From Fallopia convolvulus (Eukaryota; Streptophyta; Magnoliopsida; Caryophyllales; Polygonaceae), in contig OZ024721.1 in assembly GCA_964016875.1 (NCBI GenBank), positions 12,578,109 through 12,642,108 of the forward strand: DNA of 64,000 nt, written 5' to 3'. The notes below the pieces were generated by a model that saw nothing but the letters and a program-made list of their open reading frames with translations, was not told the origin of the DNA and ran no database searches. This document shows, in pieces, positions 34,214 to 44,776 of this stretch. The translations under genes and the position numbers were made by a program. The first letter of the stretch is position 1. Every line of letters begins with the position of its first letter.

Positions 34214-35405
34214 ATGAGAAGTGCTTCCACAGTTGAAGCACTCTCTCAGCCCTCCAGTGGATTGACTCTGACGGCGCTGGTCCTGACGACCCTGTGACTA
34301 AAACCCTGATCGTTGCGGCTGAGAAGAGCCGGGACGACTATCTCTCCTAGGTTCTGGCGGGGCAGACAACTTCTGCCTCTTGCTCCTAGTGGTATGCACC
34401 TCTAGCCGACTCTGTCAGGTCGTAGCCATAGCATAAGTCAAAGCAGACTGCTGAATGTTTGTCAATGTCACGAGTCGGAGACCAGACACATAAGCACGTA
34501 AATGTGGTTGTAACCTTTTTAGAAAGGTCGCAATCTTCAACTCCTCAGTAGGGGCAGCATTTGGCACCGCCTCCAACTCTTGCTGAAACTTCAGAATAGT
34601 CTCAGCTATTGTGATATTTTCGGGTCCAGCATCCCGAAAAGCAGCCTCCCGAGCCGCCCTCACCACCGGAGGACAGTACTGATCTCGAATCCGCCTCTCA
34701 AACTCCTCGAAACTCACCTCATTCTGGTGGTCCCTACACAACTCCCACCAGTCAAAAGCACTCTCCTGTAGCAGACTCTGTACTAAGGACATCTTCCTCT
34801 CTTCCGGTGCCTTAATGGAGTCCAACGCAGATTTCACCCTCCTCAACCACTGCTCTACGTCAGAACCTTGAGCTCCAGCAAAATTCGGCACCCCAGTCTT
34901 CCTAAACTCCGCGAGCCACTTGTCAGGCTGAGGCTCGCGATAATGTCTCCTCGATTCGACCACACGATCAACTACCACTAGTCCTCGCGAATCTGGCATT
35001 GCTCCTAACTGGGCAGCCAAAACAGAGTCTGGTCCTGGTGCCCTCCTCTCAGCCCCTTGTTGCCCCGCAACTGCATTCAAATTAGGTGCAGCCCCCGCAC
35101 CCATCAAAGTCTGCAATAACAGTTGGATCGCAACGTTCACTTCTGGGGCCAGTCCTGCTGGTGGCACGGTTAGTTGGGGGAACCCCTCCAGCGACAGATG
35201 CACTGTCCTCTTGATGAACAACAGCAGCCACATCCTGACTCTCAACAACCTCCTCCTGGTGAATATTATGTTGTACCTCTAGCTCAGCAACTACAGGGGC
35301 CTCTCCCCTACCCCTGCCACGGCCCCGACCTCGGCCTCTACCGCGGCCTCTTCCGCGGCCTCTTCCATTGGCTTCAGCAGCTCCTGCTCTGGTTGGTGGG
35401 GCCAT
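34214..35405 (-). pseudogene. gag of the gypsy element
   Basis: Starts MAPPTRAGAAEANG, followed by a long Gly-Arg run (GRGRGRGR…), then an acidic linker. The frame shifts by one base in a C-run near 35175 into the capsid-like region (QPDKWLAEFRKTGVPNFAGA, VEQWLRRVKSALDSI, SAFDWWELCRDHQ, IRDQYCPP). A TGA at 34415-34417 (expected Arg) and a TAG at 34298-34300 (expected Gln) precede two CCHC zinc knuckles (CFNCGSTSHLRSQC and CFSCGKPGHLQQYC). Gag packages the RNA in virus-like particles; the Arg-Gly run is an unusual N-terminal feature. Confidence 0.88.
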
Positions 35406-35639
35406 CTATAACAGAAAGTCCCACAATCAAAACTTAAACATCCTATTTATTAACGTAATTCTTACTACTCTACGTGAGGTCCTTCGGCTGATGGGGCGGA
35501 GTCGCGACGTGTCACCTACCCCCTATATGCAACATGCCTACCCCAATAAAAACATTTTGAAAACACCGGCCAGTTTTGGTTTTAAGTTGGACCTCGGGTA
35601 CACTCGTTGGTCAGTTCCATGTGCCCTGTTGTCAACCTG

Positions 35640-35651
35640 GCTCTGGTACCA
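35640..35651 (-). promoter_or_regulatory. Primer-binding site (initiator tRNA-Met)
   Basis: Minus strand TGGTACCAGAGC, four bases after the LTR end at 35656. This differs by one base from TGGTATCAGAGC, which pairs with the 3' end of initiator tRNA-Met. It confirms 35656-38013 as the LTR on the 5' side. Confidence 0.85.
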
Positions 35652-35655
35652 ATTT

Positions 35656-38013
35656 TGTAACACCCTGACTTCTGACGAGGCGCTACTTAGAAATAGACCT
35701 TACTAGGTACTATTTAAGTAGGTTGACAACTACACTTTAGGATCTTGCAACGCGGGCACGACGAGAAAAATAAATAAAAACATCCAACCTTTCATTTTAT
35801 AAAAATATAGAAAACATAGTTATGCATGTATTCCCGAAAACGTAAATATTCAAATCCGACGAATCACTGCTAACAATAAATTATTTGAGGAAACAAAGAC
35901 AATTAATAATATTAACTCCATCATAACAGTAAAACCAGCATCCTAGAAAATCGTAAATAAACTAATGTAAACCCGACCCTACTATGACACGCGCTCTTCA
36001 CCGCTCTGGCCCGCCATCTGGCCTCGGTTCCTGCACGGTTCCCTGGTTCATACCTGGAACTGAAAAATAATCCCCAAAGGGTCAGCTACTAATCTATCAA
36101 GTTAGAAAGAATACGAAAACTTCAAGACGTTTTAAAAACATTTATAAAGTCAGCATCCAAGTCCACAAGCGCAATCATAACTCTAAAGGCCAATACCTAA
36201 CTCAGTTATAATTAGTCACACATATCCACATACACATTCACAAATACAACCTCATAACAATGCAATTCCTCCTTTTCACAATCCGACTTCCAAGGCGCTC
36301 ATCGCCGCGCCGAGTGCAGAGGCAGGCCCTCTCACTCCACTTCACAATCTCCCTTCTAACCCCGGCTAAGCCTCCACTGGAGCACTTGCCAAAACACACA
36401 GATAATAATTTTCGTTTTGAAGGGGCACGGTTTCCCTGTCACACGGGTCATACATAGCCAACTCTTCTTCCACGCCAGCTACGATGGGCCGTGTCGGAAA
36501 CGGTACCAACACAGTAAAAACGTTCCAAAAATACCTTTCCGATAAAATACATTCAAAACCATTTTACGCACACAACAATTCAAGAAGTTCAAAACAATTT
36601 AAAAGGTATTCAGGACTAGTTCCCAAAACCCGCCCTACAATAACGGTATGCAATCTAACAGGATAGAAAAGAACCGAGCAAGTCGAAAAACGACTTACCT
36701 CGAAGTTGGGGATCCTTTGATGAAGACAAAAATTTAAGAACACGAGCGGAAACGATTCCCTAGAAAATTATAAAGTGATAAGTTAGATTAAGTACAAGCC
36801 GAACCGAACTAACCCAATTAAGGAGCCACTTTTATTGCCATGAAATAACCGAACCTATATAAGGGGAATTCCTAATTAGTAGATATTAATATCTCTAATC
36901 CATTCCACCTATTATTATCCCACTAATCTAGAAATCCTAGCCCACCAAGACAAACCCAATCCACCTAACAAGTTTCCCGATCCTCCATAAAGACGGCCCA
37001 AACCCAATAAATTTTTACACTACCAATTCGTATAACACATATCCCAACTTAATTAATTCCTTTCTAATAATAGAACCCATATCCCCACTTAATTAATTCC
37101 TTCCTAATAATAAAACCCATATCCACACTTAATTAACTACGTAATTTCGTCCACAATTGAACAACTCGTTCTGCCCGTCATCACCTTCGTCGGCGGTTCT
37201 GCAACATACCTCCCGCCCTCGCTGACCAACTCCGCCCCCATCGACAGCCCCTACAGACCCCTGCCCCCGACCGACGGATCTCGCCCTCTACCCCGACAAC
37301 ACACTAACTAACCCGACAAACAAAGGAGGGTGGGACGGAACTCACCGGAAAGTTGACCGTGAATCTCCTTCGAGAATGAGATGACTCCGGCGCAGATGTG
37401 GATCGATCGGTGATTAGCACAAACTGAACCAAGGCAATAGGCGCCGGTTCAGTATCCAGCGATGGTGGCCAACGCGCGATCGAACTCGATGGATCAAAAG
37501 CGGCGGTGGAAGAACGGGGGTCAAGGTCGACACCCGATTGCAGCGATCGCGTACCAGTTTGGAAGGAACGCGAATGGACATCAGAAATCCAGTACTTGAC
37601 GCTCTGGTGGGTCGAAGCTACTGTCCTTCGGTCTTCGACGATGGCAAAGCCTTGCTTTGAAGGTTGGTTCGGCGGAAATTGACGGGGAAAGACTACGGCA
37701 CAAAGAGCTCTTCGAAGATGGAGGAAGGGTTGACCGAATGAAAAGTGGCGGCGGATTTAGGTTGAAGAACGAACGACGTGGATGGCTATATAATGGGTAT
37801 ATACATATATTGACTCTTGTTAAGATATGTATATTAGTTAGGATACGTACACTAGTTAGATAATCTCGGCTAGCTAATTTTAACTAATTATTTATTTATC
37901 TCTAGAGAAACATAAAGGCTTGCTTAAGGAGAAATCTACTAGCAATCCCGCTCGAAAAAGCTTATAGTCAAGAAACGGGACCCATACGAGACCGATTAGA
38001 ACTCATTATTACA
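35656..38013 (-). mobile_element. 5'-side LTR of the gypsy element (2358 bp)
   Basis: Minus-strand TGTAATAATGAG… (38013) to …GGTGTTACA (35656). It is complete, unlike its partner. A ccttatataggttc TATA-like box is near 36856. Short plus-strand frames inside (e.g. 36484-36666, also present in the partner LTR) are not genes. Confidence 0.88.
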
Positions 38014-38077
38014 TACTACCCCCTTATGAAAGTTTCGTCCCGAAACTTTTATAACGAAGGAAAAGATATCTCGAGGT
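38014..38077 (-). mobile_element. Orphan 3' internal tail beyond the 5'-side LTR
   Basis: The 64 bp match 30287-30350 (polypurine tract, cgggacgaaactttc…, …gaaaagatatctcgaggttttt) but lie upstream of the 5' LTR, where host sequence is expected. This implies a second element copy once stood here in tandem, sharing this LTR, and was then deleted up to the MULE sequence. Confidence 0.8.
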
Positions 38078-38084
38078 TTTTACA

Positions 38085-40017
38085 AAAATATTCTGGGAAA
38101 CGAGGGTCCTTTTAGCATGTGTGTTGGTTGGTGAGTATAAGCCGAAAAAGAAGGGGAAATTAGGCGTTATTTTGCAGACCTTACAAGCTGGTGATAATCT
38201 AAGGGAAAGACCACGTAGAAGGAAGATTGGTTGCCCGTTTGAGTTTGTTGGATAACGGGACAGGAGGACCCATTGTTGACGGCTAAGCGTGAAATGTGGT
38301 CGCCACAATCACGACCTTTCTACTAGTTTGGAGGGGTATCCTTTTTCCGGCGGCCTGACCTATGAGCAAAAGGAGGATGCAAGGCTATTAATCCTCGCAC
38401 ATGGTGAACCGAAATTTGTTATCACGTAGTTACGACAAAAGTGGCCGGACATGACAACATCGATGAGGCAGCTGTACACTTTTCAGCATGAGATACTGAA
38501 GAAAGAGATGAGCTCGATGACGGTAACTCAATTCTTGCTCCATTTCTTAAAGTCAAATGGGTACTATCTCGATTATCGATCCGATGAGGGAAGCAACGAG
38601 ATAATTGACTTTTTCTTTGCCCATCCCAAGTCGTTGAATCTGCTGAAGTTGTTTCCGTATGTTGTGATTATGGATGCGACATACAAAACAAACATGTAAG
38701 TATTTATAATAAAAGTGTTGCACATTATGTTTTGCACGTTAACTTATTCAAATTAATTATCATTTTAGGTACAACATGCCCTTGTGTGAGATGGTAGGGT
38801 TTACTTGCACCGAGCACACTTTTTGCATTGGGTTTGCACTTATGGCAAGAGAGACCCAAGATCACTACGAATGGGTGTTCTATCAATTGCGACAGGTGTT
38901 CGAAATGGTTGGAAAAATGCCAGAGGTTGTTGTCACTGATTGTGATGTTGTCGAGGTTAACACCGTCGCGGTCTTGTTTCCCAACGCCAAGCACTTGTTG
39001 TGTTGGGTGCATATCAAGCGAAATTGCAAGGCATACGCTCTAGGGAACGGATTTTCTGAGGGGACTGCGAAGTGGTTCGGAAACAAAGCATGGGAGATAT
39101 TTTGCTCGACGAGTGTATCAGAGTACGAGGCACGACTTCGTCTACTGCGGGATGGTCAGATTGGAATACAACATCCACTCAATCCCTTGTTGTTAGCGTA
39201 CCTCTAGAGGAACTGGCTTACTCCCTGGCGTGATCACATAGTTAGAGCATACACCGATCACCGTCTCCATTTGTTTACAAGGACCACGAACAGGTAAGGA
39301 AATTAATTTTCCTTACGAGAAAATTTTAAACTGTTATTAACGCTATTGGTACTAATTTAACGAAATATTTTTCAGGGTTGAGTCCCAAACTCTTTGCTGA
39401 AGGATTATTTGGAGTCTTCTGTTGGGGGGTTCAACACAGTTTTGAGAAAGATGCACGCCATGGTGAACATTCAGGTGCATACCATTAGGGGAGAGATGGA
39501 AAGGGACCGTACGAGCAAACCGTTGTCCATCAAACAAATGGACGAGCCGCTCAAAACTGTCTTCTCTCGCCTTCCAGTGAAGGTTTCCAACATGTGCATT
39601 GGAGAGTTGTTTGCTCATGTCCATGTTATATATGACCCAGAAAGTTCTTTCCGTCTAACATGCGATGATGCATGGTGGACAACGGCCGGGGGACTACCTT
39701 GCCCTCACCAAGTCCTTGCTTGTATCAATGAATGCAGACCTATTGAGCTTTCGATGATTCATGATTTCTGGAAACAATTGGTGTGGGAAGGCCAAAGTGG
39801 AGTAGATGAACATGTGGCCCCCACAGCTCTCGATCCAAATGACGATATATGGACGAGGATGATACAAGACTTATATGAAGGAAAGATTGATCCTACCATC
39901 AAACATCAGGTTGGTCGAAAATACCCAAACCTCAATTATCCTGATGAGGGATATTTGATGGAGCCATCTTCGACAATGCGGAAGAGACCCTCGTTCTATG
40001 CACGAGGTCGCACATAG
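38085..40017 (+). pseudogene. MULE transposase (FAR1/MudrA-type), broken
   Basis: The 5' end is cut by the gypsy insertion. The FAR1-like zinc/DNA-binding part is visible (GEYKPKKKGKLG, RRKIGCPFEF, CGRHNHDLS), then the transposase core (VVIMDATYKTNM, YNMPLCEMVGFTCTEHTF, HYEWVFYQL, VVTDCDVVEV, FPNAKHLLCWVHI). A C-terminal SWIM-like zinc region follows (CDDAWWTTAGGLPCPHQVLA). Introns: 38696-38768 and 39294-39375, both GT-AG. In-frame stops: 38253-38255, 38277-38279, 38427-38429 and 39205-39207; a frameshift lies just after the second intron (about 39385). TDC at the second catalytic position replaces the usual TDR. The protein would cut and move the element; this copy is dead. Confidence 0.9.
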
Positions 40018-40805
40018 CCATGTTCCAGAGGAAGAGGAAGAGGAAGAGGAAGGGGAAGGGGAAGATGAAGGGGAATGGGAAGGGGAAGATAAAGAGGAAG
40101 AGGAAGGTGTATATCGTCCGACGCTTGAAGTAGAAGGGCACATTGAAGTTGATTTTGGTGTCCATGTACCCAACTTCATGAGGCAATTCATCCTCAATGC
40201 TATTGATGTCGTAGGAGATGGTAATTGCGGGTACAAGGCACTCACTTATCTGATTGGGTGGGGGCAGGATAATTGGAGGAGGATGCGAGAGGAGATGGCT
40301 TTGGAGTTGAGGAACCACTACGAGACGTATGCACCTATATATCCTTATTTTACACATATTGATGATTTGATCAACCAGGTCAATACAGATTACTTCTGGA
40401 TGGAGACGCCAATGGTTGGATTGGCGTTTTCTACTAGATTCCAGTGTGCACTATCGTACTATCCAAGCATGGTCCTCATACATGCCTCCCGATGATTGCT
40501 TGTGAAGCTCCCAATAGTCTTGTGTGGAATAACGTCGTGGCGATTGCTCATCTGGGGAACCACTATGTTCCAGTAAGCGTCATGCATTTACATATTCTTG
40601 TTGTGCTAAAACTTTAATTCTAATATTAACGAATTTGTCATTGCAGATTACGCTCGTAGATGGCGCCCCCATTCCGACCTCTGTGAAGATTTGGACCCAA
40701 TTTCATCATCATAGTGTTCGTGGAGCGGATCTTCCCTTTCATGACCGCATGACCCAGTACGTCAGTTACCACAATGCAGCTGGGTTGCCTCCTAGTTTCT
40801 TTTAG
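39998..40805 (+). pseudogene. OTU-family cysteine protease domain attached to the MULE transposase
   Basis: After a Glu/Gly/Asp-rich acidic linker (about residues 10-38 of this frame) comes IDVVGDGNCGYKALTYLIG, the OTU catalytic loop, with Asp at 40217 and Cys at 40226. Then RRMREEMALEL and, after a frameshift between about 40440 and 40495, VAIAHLGNHYVPV with the catalytic His (codon 40561-40563). An intron (about 40573-40647) precedes the last exon ITLVDGAPIPTSVKIW, ending at TAG 40803-40805. OTU enzymes remove ubiquitin. Fusion of OTU to MULE transposases is known in plants, so it was probably one protein with the upstream transposase; the frames now differ by one base. Confidence 0.88.
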
Positions 40806-40885
40806 AATATAGCTTGTATTTGTATTTATAGGGGTATTTGTTTTTCTATTTGTAGGATGTTTGTGAAAACGATATTTATGAGATG

Positions 40886-40970
<85 letters not shown>

Positions 40971-40989
40971 CATTATTATTATTATTATT
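40886..40989. repeat. (ATT)n microsatellite
   Basis: About 34 ATT units with one C interruption, lying between the two convergent genes. The long Ile-only frame on the other strand is an artefact. Confidence 0.95.
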
Positions 40990-41010
40990 TAATTTCAAAT
41001 TTTAAATGAT

Positions 41011-41062
41011 CGGGTTTAGGGTTTTAGGGTCTAGGTTTTAGGGTCTAGGGTTTAGGGTTTAG
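41011..41062 (+). repeat. Interstitial telomere-like repeat
   Basis: gggtttagggttttaggg, then ctaggttttagggtctaggg, then tttagggtttag: seven degenerate units of the plant telomere motif TTTAGGG. Inside the MULE, next to the (ATT)n tract, so not a chromosome end. Confidence 0.8.
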
Positions 41063-41159
41063 CTTGAATATCCAACCACGCTTAAAATGAATAATAAGAA
41101 ATCCGGTATACCAATAAATACTAATATCCAACCACACATAAAATGAATAAAAACATTTG

Positions 41160-44100
41160 TTACACTGAACATGGATAACAAATTGCTAAACCTCCCGTGG
41201 CTATATCTATAAAATCCAACATCATTGTGTCGTCCAGGTTGGTAGTGCGAGGGGGGTTAGGAGGGTGCCAGTTCGGTTGAGCTGGCGGGAGCTGTCCAAG
41301 TAAACCCGTCTCAAAGGCATCCAAAAGCTCTACTCCCCATCTGCCTAGTGCTCTGTATTGGCAAAAATGGCGAAGGACTCCTTCCAAATAAGATAGACGC
41401 TACATATAACAAAATTGACATCAATGTGATTAGTAAATTACTAAGACCCAAAATAAACACATGCGTTGGTCACGTACCGCGATAGGGTCGATCTAGTGGG
41501 GTGCTACCGCTGGGCGGGGAACTCGAGCGTTCAACAAATATGGATGAGATCGTGCCTGCAGCCACGGTACATAGTCTTCATCCATAGCATAAGGGAAAAT
41601 AGCTATGTCCCCCTCGGACACCAAGTGTTGGTGGCGGGAATTCCAATGGTCATCAGCATTGTTGAAGTGAACTTTATATTGGAACTGGTGCATATTGTCC
41701 TCCCTTTTCACTGCAAAAGGCCTGATCACGTCTAGAACAGGGATGGTCTGGTGGTAACCAAACTGCCCATAGAATCTATCAGGCATATAGGGCTCCCGAT
41801 CTCCGAAGTACGTGAGCAAACCCCTATACCGCGATTCCTTGAGCTCATCCCTAGTAAAGTCGAGGCCTTGGCCCCACGACATCCAACATACCTGGTTCAT
41901 GTCTAGTACATCTAATTGTTCCCGCAACCCCAACACCTGCTCCACTTCTCTGTTCCGACTCGATCTTGAATGAAAGTCGGTCGCACTCGCACCTGGTACC
42001 CTGCTCATCCGACCCTTAAACTTCGGAAAATACTTCCATATCCATAACTGCACAAAAGATAAACATATTACATAAACTAAAGCATATAAAAAATAAATGC
42101 ATGTTAGATAAATAAATACAGGAATTGAAAACATACAAGGAGGAGGTATGGAGGACACCCACTCATTTGCTTGGCATGCGTGCGGGATGCACAACCACGT
42201 TGCCTGTACAACCATGCCAAAGTAGCAACCGCCCATGCATATGAAGAGGTCACTCCGTGGTCTACAAGAAGGTGCATTAATTTGTATTGCACCGCAGAAT
42301 CAGACTTGTCCAAAAATAGGGTTGACCCGAGCAACAACATCAAGTACAAAGATGCGATGGTGTGCTGATCAGCTCCCCGAGTATTGACCAACTCAGTTAG
42401 ACGCCTCTTGAGCATAGCGATGTTGATGCCACCATTGGAAATTTGCCTGTTCACATCTACTACGCTGACGACTAGCATTTGAGCCAATAGCTGACGTATG
42501 TTGTTATCGTCATGACCGCTCTGACCCGATCGCACCTTTATGCCACCCATTGGAAGTTTCATTATCTTCATGACATCGTGCAATGTGATGGAGATCTATC
42601 CCCACGGAAAATGGAAACTATTAGTTTCCGGATGCCATCTCTCTACAAATGCAGTGACCAACGCCTCATCGTGCTCTATGAATCTCCAATCCTTCAAATG
42701 GGCCAAGCGACTTTGATTCACAAGGCCTAGCCAACCTGCATTTGGGTTCACCTTGGCCAACCTGTCTAAGAACTTAAGTGCTCCATCCCGATGTTGGAGT
42801 TTCAACTGGTGCGCCTACTGATCACATTGCAAAAATATATAAGTTTTGAACGGGGGTAACAATTATAAATATTTCAACAAAATTTAAAAAGTTATATGTC
42901 ATCTTACCTGTTGGTGGTCCCAAATATAATGTGCCTTATGGGTGGGATAGTGAGTAAGTAAAGAGGTGTTGACAGGGCCACCACCATACCCACCCTCGGG
43001 ATGCACGAGGAGAACATATCCCGGGTCATTCACGTCAACTTCTTCAACATCAGGATTATCTTGGTTCATGTTTTGTATAGGGGGTCTGGGGGCGGCATAT
43101 GATAACCCTCTGGGGCCGTGTAGAGCGTAAGCGGCATGGGCGGCTCATATGGGTACTAAGAGCCCGACGGGTAATGGGAGGTCGAGGGATACTAGGAGGA
43201 CGACGGGTATTGAGAGGACATGTACTGAGAGTCCGGGTACTGAGAGGCTTGGTACTGTGAGTATAAGTATTGGGACTCCGGTACTATGAGGGAAATTGGT
43301 AACCCTCATGTGTGGACGGACCTACCTCATAGGTCGAGCCTCTCCCAGTGAGCGGAGTAGGGTCCGCAAAAAGGTCGGGGGTAATATCAAAATCAATACC
43401 ACCTCTAGACAGATAATTTGTTATGGATGAAATGTCATCGAAATCTGCACTTATTTTATATTTATGATATAAAATAATCGAAATAATGATAAATTATTAT
43501 GTAAATATTTCGATAAAATTATGTAAATAATTCTAAAATATTAAAACTAATATTCTAAGAAATTAAAACTAATATTCTAAAAAATTCTAAACAATTCTAA
43601 AAAATAACCTTAAATATCACAACATAATTAAAACTAATAATATTCTAATATTATGATATAAAATAATTGAAATAATTTTAAATAATTATGTAAATATTTC
43701 TAAAATATTAAAACTAATATGCTAAAAAATTACAACTAATATTCTACAAAATTCTAAACATTTCAAAAAAATAACCTTAAATATCACAACATAATTAAAA
43801 CTAATAGTATTATAATATTATGATATAAAATAACCGAAATAATTCTAAATAATTATGCAAATATTTCTAAAATATTAAAACTAATATGCTAAAAAATTCT
43901 AAAAAATCAATACTAATATTCTACAAAATTCTAAAAAATTAAAAATATTATTCTATAATATTCTAAAAATTTCTAAACAATTACACCTAATATTCTAAAA
44001 AATTCTAAAATTTACAACTACGATAATTAAAACTCATAATTGAAACCTAAATTACGCAAAAAAAATTACGTACCTACACCTTGTAACGGGTTAACATGCG

Positions 44101-44394
44101 GGGTGTATGGGGCTTGGACCGTCATTCCTTCTAGAGTCGTGGTTACAATCGCTTCAGTAGCACTTGGGCCACCTACATTGTCCCTTGTGGCCAACCCCTC
44201 ATTCAAATTAATTGATTGAGGTGCATCCCGCCCTCTACGCGAACTAAAAGTAGGCCGAGGTGGCGTCTTTGATTTTCCACGAAGGTGGTTCTTTACAAAA
44301 ATTAACAAACCAAAATATAACTACTAAGCAATTAAAATTAAATTACAAAAATATAATAATCAAAAATATGTAAAATTCTTACGATGAATTCCAT
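41160..44394 (-). pseudogene. Plant mobile domain (PMD, MAIN-like) protein, six exons, few lesions
   Basis: Exons on the minus strand: 44394-44383 (MEFI), 44290-44074, 43444-42908, 42814-42137, 42047-41478 and 41399-41160. All have GT-AG sites and consistent phases. Exon 3 has a Ser-Gln-Tyr repeat region (43290-43130: SQYPDSQYMSSQYPS…). Exons 4-5 carry the PMD: DWRFIEHDEALVTAFVERWH, PETNSFHFPWG, ITLHDV, AVATLAWLYRQRGCASR, LWIWKYFPKFKG and FYGQFGYHQTIP. About 750 residues if whole. Lesions: TAG at 43284-43286, 43192-43194, 43156-43158, 42596-42598 and 41493-41495, and one extra base near 43275. At 43192 and 43156 the repeat register shows Gln was lost (CAG to TAG). PMDs occur in transposons and in host silencing factors (MAIN, MAIL1). 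Here the gene is in the mudrB position. Confidence 0.88.
43465..43990. repeat. AT-rich tandem repeat (about 164-bp period) in a PMD intron
   Basis: gatataaaataa.cgaaataat…attatg.aaatatttc recurs at about 43469, 43655 and 43819, and accttaaatatcacaacata at 43609 and 43773 (spacing 164). Also many short ctaaaaaattcta words. It sits wholly within the intron 44073-43445. Confidence 0.7.
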
Positions 44395-44776
44395 TGTTCT
44401 GAAGCTTGAATGGAGAAATGGAGGATTGAGGTTGAAGAAGATGGAAAATGGTGGGCGAAATGGAGAATCCGAATGGAGATGGAGTTTTTTTTTCGGTAGG
44501 AAGAATAGAGATGGAGTGGGTATATGTGGGTGGGCGGCGGAATAAATGAGGGTTGGTAGGAGGCAGACGGAGTAAACGAGGGCAGCGACAAAATAAATGA
44601 GGCCGCCTTGGTCAACGCGTAATCTGCATTTTGCAGATTACGCAGTACCGGTAGCGGTTTCCGCTACCGGTACTGGTTCCCATGCGAGGGAATCTGCACC
44701 ATTGACTATACATAAAAAAAGGTAGCAGTTTTCAGAAACGCTAATAATAAAAGCGGTAGGTTTTTCCGCTTTACTT
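44395..44776. mobile_element. Right terminal region of the MULE, promoter side of the PMD gene
   Basis: From the PMD start codon outward: an A/G-rich leader, then atctgcattttgcagat and accggtagcggtttccgct palindromes (44624-44670), a ggtagcagtttt block, and the terminal gcggtaggtttttccgct (about 44752-44770). The terminus is itself palindromic, as at 27931. In MuDR the TIRs hold the promoters of both genes; the same is likely here. Confidence 0.6.

Larger units (their letters stand above)
28191..38077 (-). mobile_element. Tekay-like (chromovirus) Ty3/gypsy element, minus strand
   Basis: Order in element direction: 64 bp of extra 3' internal sequence (38077-38014), LTR 38013-35656, primer site, gag, protease, RT, RNase H, integrase, chromodomain-like end, polypurine tract, LTR 30286-28191. 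The two LTRs are nearly identical along their shared 2.1 kb. The left LTR lacks its last 279 bp, and the right LTR is preceded by internal sequence, so this is not a simple two-LTR insertion. It is surrounded by MULE sequence on both sides. Pol has several stops and frameshifts. Confidence 0.85.
38078..44776. mobile_element. Mutator-like element with convergent transposase-OTU and plant mobile domain genes
   Basis: The plus-strand transposase and OTU protease sequence (38085-40805) faces a minus-strand plant mobile domain gene (44394-41160), with a 355-bp gap between their 3' ends. The right terminus, near 44750-44776, carries AGCGG.AAAAAC.TACCGCT-type sequence that matches, inverted, the start of the 27931 block. 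Subterminal accggtagcggtttccgct palindromes occur on both sides. The convergent layout equals that of maize MuDR (mudrA/mudrB). No 9-bp target duplication could be confirmed, and the left part is interrupted or replaced by the gypsy element. Confidence 0.75.

Noticed and set aside
28740..36666. Identical 60-codon frames at 28740 and 36484
   Set aside because: Both lie at equivalent positions in the two LTRs of the gypsy element; copied LTR sequence, not genes.
39871..40357. Ser/Pro/Phe-rich minus-strand frames
   Set aside because: Antisense of the acidic linker and OTU domain, whose own strand carries catalytic motifs and introns.
40638..40973. Minus-strand frame with a long Ile run
   Set aside because: Translation of the (ATT)n microsatellite plus the antisense of the OTU last exon.
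41011..41062. Chromosome end (telomere)
   Set aside because: Only seven degenerate units, internal to a transposon, with unrelated sequence on both sides.
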